Origin: an uncultured Akkermansia sp.
GTDB taxonomy: Bacteria > Verrucomicrobiota > Verrucomicrobiia > Verrucomicrobiales > Akkermansiaceae
Assembly: GCA_947589295.1 (NCBI GenBank)
Contig: CANQBZ010000002.1
Coordinates: 59,981-123,980 of the forward strand
Length of the DNA stretch: 64,000 nucleotides
Direction of reading: 5' to 3'
Shown here: one piece after another, positions 19,146 through 28,381 of the stretch
Layout of the letters: each line of letters opens with the position of its first letter
How positions within the stretch are numbered: position 1 is the first letter of the stretch
Translations under genes and position numbers: made by a program
The notes under the pieces: generated by a model
Database searches by the model: none
What the model saw: only the letters and a program-made list of their open reading frames with translations
Told to the model about the DNA's origin: nothing

Positions 19146-19622
19146 CTACGACTTTTCTACCCCAAAAAAGTCGCGCAGCACCTGGCGGTACACCTCGCGC
19201 TTGAAGTCCGGAAGCCAATTGAGGTCGAATTCCTCCGGCTGCACCCATCGGAAGGAGCAAAATTCTTTGTAATCCAGCCAGGGCTCGGCGTTATCATCGC
19301 GCATGAGACACAGGAAATAGTGTTGCTCCTGGCCGGCGTAGGGGATGCCGCGCTTGCGCAACACCCGTTCGCGCTCGGTCGGCGGGTAGTCGTAGCGGTA
19401 AGGGCCGTGCTCTGCCACGATGTCATACTCATTTGGGCGGAATCCCGTTTCCTCCATTCCCTCGCGGCAAGCGGCATCCCTAGGCGATTCTCCTTTCTTG
19501 ACTCCCCCCTGTGGGAACTGCCACGCACCCGATGGCTTTACCCGTTCGCACACCAGAACCTGCCCATTGCTGCGGCGGTAGATGATGGCGGCATTCGGGC
19601 GATACAATTCAGCGGAGAACAT
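19146..19622 (-). CDS. rppH: NUDIX hydrolase, RNA pyrophosphohydrolase-like
   Basis: YRPNAAIIYRRSNGQVLVCER...WQFPQGGVKKGESPRDAACREGMEETGF. Confidence 0.85.
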   Translation of the reverse strand: MFSAELYRPNAAIIYRRSNGQVLVCERVKPSGAWQFPQGGVKKGESPRDAACREGMEETGFRPNEYDIVAEHGPYRYDYPPTERERVLRKRGIPYAGQEQHYFLCLMRDDNAEPWLDYKEFCSFRWVQPEEFDLNWLPDFKREVYRQVLRDFFGVEKS

Positions 19623-19637
19623 GGACGGGATTTCAGC

Positions 19638-20711
19638 TCAGAAAAACTTGCGCTTACTCAGGCGGGAGCGCAGCTCCTCCGCCTCACGCTTGAGCGCCTG
19701 CATGGCCTTGAGCGCCTCCGGCAATTTGCGAAGCGCAGCGGCCTGTTTCATGGCCTCTTTGAAAGGGGCGCTGGGCGAACCCCAGTAAGGCTGCCCGCCC
19801 TGCAGGTCGGCCATCACCCCCGTGCGGGCGGCGAGAATTGCCTGGTCGCCAATGTGCAGATGCCCGGCAATGCCGCACTGAGCAGCTACAGTCACATAAT
19901 TGCCCAGATGGGAACTGCCCGCAATACCGCTTTGTGAGACGATGACAGTATGCTTGCCGATAGTGACATTGTGACCGATTTGGACGAGATTGTCAATTTT
20001 TGAACCCTCGCCGACGACTGTGCGGCCGAACCGCGCGCGATCAATGGTGGTGTTGGCGCCGATATCCACATGGTCCTCAATGACAACAATGCCCACCTGA
20101 TCCACCGTTTCATAGCGACCAGTCTCTTTGTTGAGGAGGAAACCAAAGCCATCTGACCCGATGACGGCCCCCGGCTGCACCACCACATCATTGCCCAAGA
20201 TGCAGCGCTCGCGCACAACGACCCGAGCGTACAAACGGCAACGATCGCCGATACGCACATGCTTGCCTATCACGCATCCCGGGCCAATATCCGTCCCCGC
20301 ACCAACACTCGCCCCGGCCTCAATGACAGCCCCGGCCTGCACGCGCACCTGGGAGGCATCCACCTGCGCCGTGGGGTCAACAATGGCGCTGGGATGTATG
20401 CCCGGCTTAAAATCGTTGCCCACCTTCAGGAAAACATCCACCAGAGCGTTGAATGCCAGCGATGGATTCTCGACTTCGACAAGCGCAACGCCCTGAGGCT
20501 TATCGGGCACTCCCGGCGGCACCAAAACGAGCGACGCATTCGTGGCCACGTAATCCTTGTAATACTTCTCGTTGCCAAGGAAGGAAGCCTCTCCCGGGCC
20601 GGCATCAGCCAAGGGCGCAACCCCGGCGATAGTCGGCACCTCATCCACACGGGAAGGCTGCACCAAGACGCCCCCGGTGAGTTGCAAGATATCCGCTGCG
20701 GAGAGAGTCAT
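19638..20711 (-). CDS. lpxD: UDP-3-O-acylglucosamine N-acyltransferase
   Basis: Hexapeptide repeats, QIGHNVTIGKHTVIVSQSGIAGS, SDGFGF. Confidence 0.92.
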   Translation of the reverse strand: MTLSAADILQLTGGVLVQPSRVDEVPTIAGVAPLADAGPGEASFLGNEKYYKDYVATNASLVLVPPGVPDKPQGVALVEVENPSLAFNALVDVFLKVGNDFKPGIHPSAIVDPTAQVDASQVRVQAGAVIEAGASVGAGTDIGPGCVIGKHVRIGDRCRLYARVVVRERCILGNDVVVQPGAVIGSDGFGFLLNKETGRYETVDQVGIVVIEDHVDIGANTTIDRARFGRTVVGEGSKIDNLVQIGHNVTIGKHTVIVSQSGIAGSSHLGNYVTVAAQCGIAGHLHIGDQAILAARTGVMADLQGGQPYWGSPSAPFKEAMKQAAALRKLPEALKAMQALKREAEELRSRLSKRKFF

Positions 20712-20790
20712 GCGCGGGACTTGTTATGCACCACAAGAGGGACGACGAAAAACCAAACTCACAGGATTTCCCGCCGCCCCCACTTAAAAA

Positions 20791-21486
20791 TCACTCTTTG
20801 GCGGCAGGGGCCTCGGGCTGCGGGGCAACATCCTCGCCAGCAGAGGGGGCAGCAGCGCCCTGCTGCACAGCGCTGCGGAACTTCTGCAACTCGGCCTGAG
20901 CATCAAACCCTGCCGGAGCGTCCGCATTCAACCGCTTAATGACCTTTTCGGAGATGTCCATACTCGGCTTCACGTACGGGAAGACGCGACCGCCCGGGGC
21001 CTGGCTGATGGCCGAGGAGTCAATCACGATGTCGACCCCCTCCTCTGCTGCCACTGCCTGCACAACCTCATGCATCTCCCGAGACAGCAACGTACTCATA
21101 CGCAAGCGCATATCGCTGATTGCGAGCTGGCGGCGCTTTACAAAAGTTTCGTACTCTTGGCGCTCAGCATCGTACTCGTTTTTCACCGAGGAAAACTGCT
21201 CGCGCAGCTTCTTGACAGCGGCCTCCGAAAGCGTGGGATCCACCTGCTTTTGAATACCCATCAGCTGCTGCTCGAGCGCTTTCACCTTCTCTTGGCGCGT
21301 GGTAATCTCTTCGCGGATAGCGTCCACCTGCTTGCGCAGGTCGTTTTCTGCATCCACACGCTTGTAAAACATGACGTGCAGCTCACTCATATTCACAGAG
21401 GCCACTTTCACCTCCGCCGCGGCTGTCGCCACCAGAGAGCTGATAACAACTGCAAATACCGACAATGTAGTAGCGAACTTCTTCAT
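20791..21486 (-). CDS. OmpH/Skp family periplasmic chaperone
   Basis: Signal peptide, VASVNMSELHVMF, long coiled coil, upstream of lpxD. Confidence 0.8.
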   Translation of the reverse strand: MKKFATTLSVFAVVISSLVATAAAEVKVASVNMSELHVMFYKRVDAENDLRKQVDAIREEITTRQEKVKALEQQLMGIQKQVDPTLSEAAVKKLREQFSSVKNEYDAERQEYETFVKRRQLAISDMRLRMSTLLSREMHEVVQAVAAEEGVDIVIDSSAISQAPGGRVFPYVKPSMDISEKVIKRLNADAPAGFDAQAELQKFRSAVQQGAAAPSAGEDVAPQPEAPAAKE

Positions 21487-21612
21487 AATGGTGCGAAAGA
21501 TCGTTGAACGGCTTTATTTTACACTAAAAGCACCTGATCGGTCAAGCCCGGCCTGCGAAAGTTGTCCAAAAATACGTCATACGAACGCAGGCGGCGTTCC
21601 GTCAACTGCACT

Positions 21613-22272
21613 CTATGACTCCGCCACTTGCCCGTCGCGAATCATGAGCACGCGATCGCCACGGGTCGCAATTTGGGCATCGTGAGTCACGATGACGAGC
21701 GTCTTGCCACGCTCATCCGCCAAAGAAAAGAGCAAGTCAAGGATTTGAGCGCCGTTACGCGAGTCGAGGTTGCCGGTGGGCTCATCGGCAAAGATGATGG
21801 CGGGGTCGTGCGCCAAGGCGCGCACGATGGCTACGCGCTGTTGCTCACCGCCGGAGAGCTCAGACGGGAGGTGGTGGAGGCGATCCGCCAGTCCCACGCG
21901 CTGCAAGAGGGCGATGACGCGCTCTGTAGCTTCCTGCCCTGCCACAGCCGTGGCCAATGAAGCATTCTCGAGAGCGGTGAGCTCGGGCATGAGCATGTAA
22001 TTCTGAAAGATGAAGCCCATCGTTTTATTACGGAACAAGGCACGCTGACGCAAGGAGAGCGCATAGATGTCCTGCCCGTCTACAAGCACACGTCCCTGCT
22101 GAGGCTGCTCCAAGCCTGCGAGCGTGTACATGAGCGTCGTTTTGCCCGCGCCGCTCGGCCCACATAGAAACACCTTTTCATTTGGGTTGATGCGCAAGTT
22201 GAGTCCATGCAACACCTCCACCCTTTTGGAGCCGATGGCGTAGCTGCGGTGCAAATCGATGGCCTGTATCAT
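21613..22272 (-). CDS. ABC transporter ATP-binding protein (LolD/MacB-like)
   Basis: [48 protein letters not shown]. Confidence 0.87.
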   Translation of the reverse strand: MIQAIDLHRSYAIGSKRVEVLHGLNLRINPNEKVFLCGPSGAGKTTLMYTLAGLEQPQQGRVLVDGQDIYALSLRQRALFRNKTMGFIFQNYMLMPELTALENASLATAVAGQEATERVIALLQRVGLADRLHHLPSELSGGEQQRVAIVRALAHDPAIIFADEPTGNLDSRNGAQILDLLFSLADERGKTLVIVTHDAQIATRGDRVLMIRDGQVAES

Positions 22273-23129
22273 GAACGAGGGGGGATTTGGATGTTGTCGA
22301 TGAGGCGTACTTCTCCAAAGAAAACGGCAGCGGCTATGAGGGCCGCCTGCTCCCACGTAGCGTCTGACTGCAGGGTCTGCAAGGTTTGCGGGTGCACCAG
22401 CCTCACATAGTCTACCTTCACGCCCGGCAAAGCGTCCAACTGCCGCACCACTTGGGAACACACAGCGCCAACTGTCGCTCCACTGCAATAAGCATCCACA
22501 GCCTGCCGGAGTGCGGCGTGGAGCTGCGGGGCTTGGGCGCGCTGGTCGGGCGTGAGTCGCACATTGCGACTTGAGACGGCGAGACCATTCGGTTCACGAA
22601 CGATCGGGGCGGCGTGGAGAGCGATGGGGAAGTCCAGGTCGCGCACGAGTCGGCGCAGCACGGCAAGTTGCTGGTAGTCTTTCTCGCCGAAGATGGCGTC
22701 TGTGGGCTGCACCAAGTTAAAAAGTTTGGCTACAACGAGACAGACGCCATCAAAATGTCCGGGACGGCTCGCCCCGCACAACACACCGGAGAGCGCGGAC
22801 TCATGGACGCTGATGCTGCATCCCTCCCCGTACATCTGTTGAGCATCCGGCATAAAAAGGATATCGACCCCGGCATTCTCGCACAACTCGGCATCCTGCT
22901 CCGGAGTTCGCGGATAGCTCTCTAAGTCCGCAGCCTGATCAAACTGAGTAGGATTCAGAAAAACCGACGCCACCACGCACCCGGTATCACCCGCCAGCTC
23001 GCGCGCCTCGCGCAGCAGAGAGGCATGCCCGGCATGCAGCGCCCCCATAGTGGGGACCAGCACCCGAGGACTTGCCGCATTTTTAGCCAAAGCCGCGCGT
23101 AACTCCCTCTTTGATGTCACTATCCGCAT
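22269..23129 (-). CDS. panC: Pantothenate synthetase
   Basis: VLVPTMGALHAGHASLLREAR, FLNPTQF, GEKDYQQL; ATGA overlap with the downstream ABC gene. Confidence 0.93.
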   Translation of the reverse strand: MRIVTSKRELRAALAKNAASPRVLVPTMGALHAGHASLLREARELAGDTGCVVASVFLNPTQFDQAADLESYPRTPEQDAELCENAGVDILFMPDAQQMYGEGCSISVHESALSGVLCGASRPGHFDGVCLVVAKLFNLVQPTDAIFGEKDYQQLAVLRRLVRDLDFPIALHAAPIVREPNGLAVSSRNVRLTPDQRAQAPQLHAALRQAVDAYCSGATVGAVCSQVVRQLDALPGVKVDYVRLVHPQTLQTLQSDATWEQAALIAAAVFFGEVRLIDNIQIPPRS

Positions 23130-23135
23130 GCCGCC

Positions 23136-23164
23136 AGCATAGCTGCCGCGAGCCGAAATGTCAA
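23136..23164 (-). promoter_or_regulatory. Promoter of panC, predicted leaderless
   Basis: Minus strand TTGACA-17-TATGCT, 6 nt before ATG 23129. Confidence 0.7.
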
Positions 23165-23268
23165 TGAGAATATGGGGTATCTGCGGGCGCAAAGGAAATG
23201 AATCTGCTTGCCAAGTGCGCGTTTCTCTGCTAAAAAGGTCGCACGCCCCGTTTGCGCGGGGTGCGTTT

Positions 23269-24303
23269 ATGCTCCCCATGAGCTTTCCCTTTTTCAGTAA
23301 ATTGCGTCACCATAAAGAGCATCTGCGCCTTATCAAAAACGAGATGCAGCGCGTGCGCGCCAAAATTGCCTCACAGGCAACTGACTTTCAGCCGCACGTG
23401 CGCGAGTACATGACTCATCTGTGCATGGGCCGGGGCAAAATGATTCGCCCCGGACTGGTGCTTCTCACGGCTGCTGCTACGGGCGGCATCAAAGAGGAGC
23501 ATATCTCCTTTGCAGCCCTGCTTGAGATGCTTCACATGGCCTCATTGGTGCACGATGACGTGCTGGACAAGGCGGATACACGCCGCGATCGGCCGACACC
23601 TAACGCCCTGTGGGGAAATGAGTTGGCTGTGCTGCTGGGCGATACACTTCTGGCGCAAGCCATGGTGCTGGGGACGCGCATCGGCGATTTGCGCTTCAAC
23701 CAACGCATGGCCTTGGCTACGCGTGACCTTTGCGAGGGAGAAGTCGAACAATCCACCCGCTTGTGGGATGTGGCCATGACGCGGGCAGAATACTACGAGA
23801 TTATCCGTAAAAAAACGGCCACCCTCTTCGCCATGGCGATGAGCGGGGCCGCCATGCTGCAGGGAATGCAGGAGGAGATGGTGGAACACCTCAACCGCAT
23901 GGGAACGCTACTGGGTATTTCATACCAAATATACGATGATTGTCTGGACCTGCTGGGGGTGGATGCGCAAGCGGGCAAGACGCTGGGCACGGACGCGCAG
24001 AAGGGGAAGCTCACTTTGCCGATTTTTTTCCTGATGGAGTCCGACAACGAAGATATCGCCGCCGAGGTACACGACGCCGTGAAGAACCGCAGCGGCTTCA
24101 ACTTGCAGCGCCTTCGCCAAACCGAGAGTTTTCACACGGCTTTGCGGCTTTCTGCGAATGAGGCGCTTGAGCTCAATGAAGAAGCGCGGGAGGTGTTGTG
24201 GCGCCTGCCGGAATCCCCCGCACGGGAAGCCCTGGCAGAAACCACCTATCGCCTGGATGAAATGCTGCAGGAATGCTGCAACGGAATCTTTATACACTCA
24301 TGA
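23269..24303 (+). CDS. Polyprenyl (trans-isoprenyl) diphosphate synthase
   Basis: Aspartate-rich motifs LVHDDVLD and YDDCLD; GGKxxRP-like GRGKMIRPGL. Confidence 0.9.
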   Translation: MLPMSFPFFSKLRHHKEHLRLIKNEMQRVRAKIASQATDFQPHVREYMTHLCMGRGKMIRPGLVLLTAAATGGIKEEHISFAALLEMLHMASLVHDDVLDKADTRRDRPTPNALWGNELAVLLGDTLLAQAMVLGTRIGDLRFNQRMALATRDLCEGEVEQSTRLWDVAMTRAEYYEIIRKKTATLFAMAMSGAAMLQGMQEEMVEHLNRMGTLLGISYQIYDDCLDLLGVDAQAGKTLGTDAQKGKLTLPIFFLMESDNEDIAAEVHDAVKNRSGFNLQRLRQTESFHTALRLSANEALELNEEAREVLWRLPESPAREALAETTYRLDEMLQECCNGIFIHS

Positions 24304-25136
24304 CTACGACGGAAAGGTGCGCCCTGCGCCCGGAGATGATGCTCCCCAAGCTGCCCGAATCGGCAGAGGAACTTTGGGAGAAGGTGCTGGCTAATGCCTG
24401 GGAGGAAGCAGGCAAGGAACCGCGACTCGCCAAGATGCTCGAGGAGATCGTGCTTTCGCGCTCAGGGTTGCAGAATGCCATTGCTGTGCGGTTGGCGCAA
24501 CGGCTTGCATGCCCGTACTTCACGCGCGAGGAGTGGGAAGCTCTTTTCACTGCCGAGCTCGAGGAGCGCCCGCAACTGACCACTGCCATGGTGGCAGATC
24601 TGCACGCCGTAGTACACCGCGACCCGGCAAGCCACTCTCCGCTCAACCCGCTGCTCTTTTTCAAGGGATTTCATGCTTTGTGCGCCTACCGTTTTGCGCA
24701 TACACTCTGGGAACAAGGTCGACAGCTTCCTGCGCTCATGCTGCAGAGTGTCTCCAGCGAAGTTTTCGGAATCGATATTCACCCGGCGGCGCAGGTTGGC
24801 TGCGGAATCATGCTTGATCACGGTACCGGCATTGTCATCGGTGAAACCGCGATTGTGGAAAATAATGTATCCATGCTACACGAGGTGACTCTGGGCGGCA
24901 CAGGTAAGGAATTCTGCGATCGTCATCCCGTGGTGCGCACTGGCGTGATGATAGGCGCTGGAGCGAAGGTGCTGGGACGAGTTGAAATCGGCGAAGGAGC
25001 CAAGATTGCCGCATCCTCCGTGGTGCTGGACGATGTGAGCGCGCATACGACTGTGGCCGGCGTGCCTGCCGTGGTGGTAGGCTCTGCCGGGGAGGAAGAC
25101 GAACCTGCTTTTTGCATGCAGCAGGGTATCCGCTAA
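24300..25136 (+). CDS. cysE: Serine O-acetyltransferase
   Basis: DIHPAAQVGCGIMLDHGTGIVIGETAIVENNVSMLHEVTLGGTGK. Confidence 0.9.
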   Translation: MTTTERCALRPEMMLPKLPESAEELWEKVLANAWEEAGKEPRLAKMLEEIVLSRSGLQNAIAVRLAQRLACPYFTREEWEALFTAELEERPQLTTAMVADLHAVVHRDPASHSPLNPLLFFKGFHALCAYRFAHTLWEQGRQLPALMLQSVSSEVFGIDIHPAAQVGCGIMLDHGTGIVIGETAIVENNVSMLHEVTLGGTGKEFCDRHPVVRTGVMIGAGAKVLGRVEIGEGAKIAASSVVLDDVSAHTTVAGVPAVVVGSAGEEDEPAFCMQQGIR

Positions 25137-25151
25137 CCTGCATTTGCGCGC

Positions 25152-26732
25152 ATGCTTCGGGAGCTTCAGCTGCGTCTGCCTCTGCCACAGGCCGACTCGC
25201 CGGAAGCACGGCTGAGCGCGGCTGCCCGTAACCTGCGTGTTCCCAAGCGCCGCATCCGCGGACTTCGTCTGATTAAAGAGAGTATTGATGCGCGCCAACG
25301 TACCATCTACAAACAGATGAGCTGCCTCGTAGCGGTGGATGAGCCCTTGCCCGCGCCACCGTCCTTGCCCGCACCCCCAACAGCGCCTGCACAACAGGCC
25401 CCGCGTGTCATCATCGTGGGCTGCGGGCCGGCCGGACTCTTTGCAGCGCTGCGTTGTCTGGAGCTTGGGGCGAGGCCAGTGCTGCTTGAGCGGGGAAAGG
25501 ATGTGAGCGCACGCCGGTTCGATTTGAGACCCATCAACTGCGAAGGGCACGTGCCTGAAAATTCCAACTACTGTTTTGGCGAGGGAGGAGCCGGCGCATT
25601 CTCCGATGGCAAACTGTACACCCGAGCAACCAAGCGCGGGAATGTGGCGGAGGTGTACCGCTATTTTGTGGCGCACGGGGCCAATCCGGCTATCCTGACA
25701 GAGGCCCATCCGCACATAGGCTCGGATAAATTGCCGCGCATCATTCAATCCATGCGCGCAACCATCATAGCGGCAGGCGGGGAAGTGCATTTTTGCACAC
25801 GCGTAAGCGGACTTCTGCGCAGCGCAGACGGAACGCGTCTGCTGGGCGTGCGCAGCGCAGATGGGCGAGAATGGCTGGCCGATGCCGTCATTCTGGCTAC
25901 CGGGCACAGCGCGAGGGATGTTTACCGCATGCTCGCGCAAGAAGGTCTGCTGCTGGAGCGCAAAACCTTTGCTGCAGGTGTACGGATTGAGCATCCGCAA
26001 GAGCTCCTGGATGCGGCGCTTTACCATTTGCCGCTTGGGAGCTCCCGGCCAATCAACCTTCCGGCCGCACGCTACGCGCTATCCACCACGATCCGCGAGC
26101 GAGGGGTACACTCCTTCTGCATGTGCCCGGGCGGTTTTATTGTGCCGGCTGCCACAGAAAATGACGAGGTGGTGGTTAATGGAATGTCTCTTTCACGGCG
26201 CAATTCACCGCTTGCCAATTCCGGTTTTGTCGTCACCGTGACCCCGCAAGATACGGACAACTTTGCACGCGAGCACGGAGCGCTCTCCGGCATTGCCTGG
26301 CAAAAGCAGTTGGAGCAAGCCACGGCGCGGGCAGGCGGTGGACGTTTGCGTGCGCCGGCCCAACGTGTGCCGGATTTTTTGGCTCGACGAGAATCTGCCA
26401 CCTTACGTGCGTGCAACTATCGACCAGGGGTAAAGCCCTTCAACCTGTGGGAACTGCTGCCAACTGACCTCTGCACCCGCATGGCGGAAGCCCTTCGCCT
26501 TTTCGAGCGCAAGATCCCCGGCTTCACCAGTGAGGAGGCCCTACTGATCGGCACCGAAACTCGAACGAGCTCTCCCGTCCACATCCCGCGAGATGCTGCC
26601 ACCTTACAGCACCCACAGCTTATCGGGCTCTTCCCCTGTGCCGAGGGCGCCGGGTTCGCCGGGGGCATCGTATCTGCCGCATTGGATGGGCGGCTGTGCG
26701 CAGAAGCGGCGGTTGCCCACTTGAACCGCTAA
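25152..26732 (+). CDS. NAD(P)/FAD-dependent oxidoreductase (COG2509-type)
   Basis: RVIIVGCGPAGLFAALRCLELGARPVLLERG; GEGGAGAFSDGKLYTR; C-term FPCAEGAGFAGGIVSAALDG. Confidence 0.88.
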   Translation: MLRELQLRLPLPQADSPEARLSAAARNLRVPKRRIRGLRLIKESIDARQRTIYKQMSCLVAVDEPLPAPPSLPAPPTAPAQQAPRVIIVGCGPAGLFAALRCLELGARPVLLERGKDVSARRFDLRPINCEGHVPENSNYCFGEGGAGAFSDGKLYTRATKRGNVAEVYRYFVAHGANPAILTEAHPHIGSDKLPRIIQSMRATIIAAGGEVHFCTRVSGLLRSADGTRLLGVRSADGREWLADAVILATGHSARDVYRMLAQEGLLLERKTFAAGVRIEHPQELLDAALYHLPLGSSRPINLPAARYALSTTIRERGVHSFCMCPGGFIVPAATENDEVVVNGMSLSRRNSPLANSGFVVTVTPQDTDNFAREHGALSGIAWQKQLEQATARAGGGRLRAPAQRVPDFLARRESATLRACNYRPGVKPFNLWELLPTDLCTRMAEALRLFERKIPGFTSEEALLIGTETRTSSPVHIPRDAATLQHPQLIGLFPCAEGAGFAGGIVSAALDGRLCAEAAVAHLNR

Positions 26733-27433
26733 ACCGGCTTCATTGTAGCCGCAACCATCAATGTGGCGAGCCGCGAAAACTCTGCCATGTAAAGCGCCGG
26801 TTGCAGGAGAGAATCATGCCGAGCCTCTGAGAGACGACGTAGCACACCCGCTAGCAGGGGAGCTTTCTCGCTCTGCATGTCCAAGAGAGGCAGAAGCTCA
26901 CGAGCAGCGCTGTTCAAGTATTGGCGCGAGGCAACCGAGCTGCGCGTACCAGCCAATGCCGGGTTCGCCAACTGAAAATGGTGATCATGATAGTACAAGT
27001 CTTCCAGGTGAAAGTGAGCAGATGCCACATGCTCAGCATCCAGACGCAAGCATAGGTGGCAGAGCAGAATCATGAGCTCATCCATATCCTGGGCAGAAAG
27101 AAATTGACCATCGCTCTGCACCATATCCAGTGGCTCACCCTCCGGACTCTCTTTGGCCACCACCCACGTGCCCTCAGCTTCCATGACCTCCAACACGCGT
27201 ATAAGATGCTCCCCCTGAAACTCGGACTGCACCCTGGCCGTGTCCAAAAACAGCTGAACCTTGCGCGGAACGCTTGCTGCGCCTTTGCGCAACACCTCAA
27301 CCATGACCTCTCGCCGCAGCTCACGCTGCGCACCGCGGTACAGTATTGTGTCGCGCGTCTCACGCAGCACAGAGGTGAGCATGTACTGCTCTCCCACGAG
27401 CATCGGCAAATCCCATAAATCCGTCTTATCCAT
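26729..27433 (-). CDS. Protein kinase-like (probable pseudokinase) protein
   Basis: N-lobe-like pattern YMLTSVLRETRDTILYRGAQRELRREVMVEVLRK...; expected VAIK Lys, HRD and DFG residues not seen. Confidence 0.5.
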   Translation of the reverse strand: MDKTDLWDLPMLVGEQYMLTSVLRETRDTILYRGAQRELRREVMVEVLRKGAASVPRKVQLFLDTARVQSEFQGEHLIRVLEVMEAEGTWVVAKESPEGEPLDMVQSDGQFLSAQDMDELMILLCHLCLRLDAEHVASAHFHLEDLYYHDHHFQLANPALAGTRSSVASRQYLNSAARELLPLLDMQSEKAPLLAGVLRRLSEARHDSLLQPALYMAEFSRLATLMVAATMKPV

Positions 27434-27437
27434 GCGG

Positions 27438-28325
27438 TTATTGCGCGTTGATGAGTTTGATGACCGGCATGCCCTCCACCGCCTGATCCCACACCGCTGT
27501 CGGAATGGTAAACTGCATGAAGGCGCGCGGTTCGTCCTCACCCGGTTCTTCAACGCGTTTCACACGCACTTGCTGCTCCGGTTGTCCCAGCACCACCGGC
27601 ACAACCGTATCGATGAGATGAGCCGGAATTTTGAGCAACACATCCTCATTCGGGTGCATGACGGGCGGGAGCAGGTATGTATTTTCGTTGGGACCGACCG
27701 TGGCAGTCCATCCCTCCGGCAGTTCCAAATCAACGGTCTGCACCCGACACACCGACTCTCCATTCACGCTCATCCACCCGCCCAGACGCCGCAACACCTG
27801 CAGGCTCTTCTCTTGTGCCTTTCCCTGTGCATCCACTGGCAAATCGAGAGCCACGGCTCGCTTTCCACGCGCTATGGCAGACTGCAACTGCATGACCGCC
27901 TGTTGGGCAGTCGGCAACTCTCCGGAGGCGCCAAGATCAATGTGTTCAACATCTGCGCTATCACCTGCAACCACCATCTGAGCCTTCATCGCCTCCTTTT
28001 GCAAATCCTCAGCCACAGATTGGTCTTCCACCGCACCAAGGATGCGTACAGCACTGCAACCAGTTTCCTTGGCCAAGAGGACAATGCTATTGACGAACTC
28101 GGGACTGATGGTGCTCTTGTTGCCCTGTGCATCGTTGGCAATGCACGCCACCAAACGCAACCCATCGCATTCGTTGGCGATCTGTTCAATTTCAGCAGAA
28201 TCAGCAGCAGTCAGCCCACCGACTACACCACTGCCGCCCGCCCCACAGTTTTTTCCTTGTGAATTCACATCTGCTGCCATGACGACAGGAACAAGCATTG
28301 CAAGAATGGAGAGCGGCATCCTCAT
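27438..28325 (-). CDS. Secreted hypothetical protein with a segment resembling the C-terminal region of GH29 alpha-L-fucosidases
   Basis: Signal peptide; LQVLRRLGGWMSVNGESVCRV...EGWTATVGPNENTYLLPPV. Confidence 0.55.
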   Translation of the reverse strand: MRMPLSILAMLVPVVMAADVNSQGKNCGAGGSGVVGGLTAADSAEIEQIANECDGLRLVACIANDAQGNKSTISPEFVNSIVLLAKETGCSAVRILGAVEDQSVAEDLQKEAMKAQMVVAGDSADVEHIDLGASGELPTAQQAVMQLQSAIARGKRAVALDLPVDAQGKAQEKSLQVLRRLGGWMSVNGESVCRVQTVDLELPEGWTATVGPNENTYLLPPVMHPNEDVLLKIPAHLIDTVVPVVLGQPEQQVRVKRVEEPGEDEPRAFMQFTIPTAVWDQAVEGMPVIKLINAQ

Positions 28326-28334
28326 CTTATCAAA

Positions 28335-28363
28335 ATGCTAGCAAAGCGAATCCACGCTGTCAA
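28335..28363 (-). promoter_or_regulatory. Promoter upstream of 28325 minus-strand gene, predicted leaderless
   Basis: Minus strand TTGACA-17-TAGCAT, 9 nt before ATG 28325. Confidence 0.6.
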
Positions 28364-28381
28364 TCTGAAAAAATTGACTAT

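Noticed and set aside
23256-23272. GC-rich hairpin before the polyprenyl synthase start (gcacgccccgtttgcgcggggtgcg)
   Set aside because: Stem is imperfect with bulges and no poly-U tract; insufficient to call a riboregulator or terminator.
24876-26027. 383-aa minus-strand ORF
   Set aside because: Antisense to the FAD oxidoreductase and cysE; spurious.
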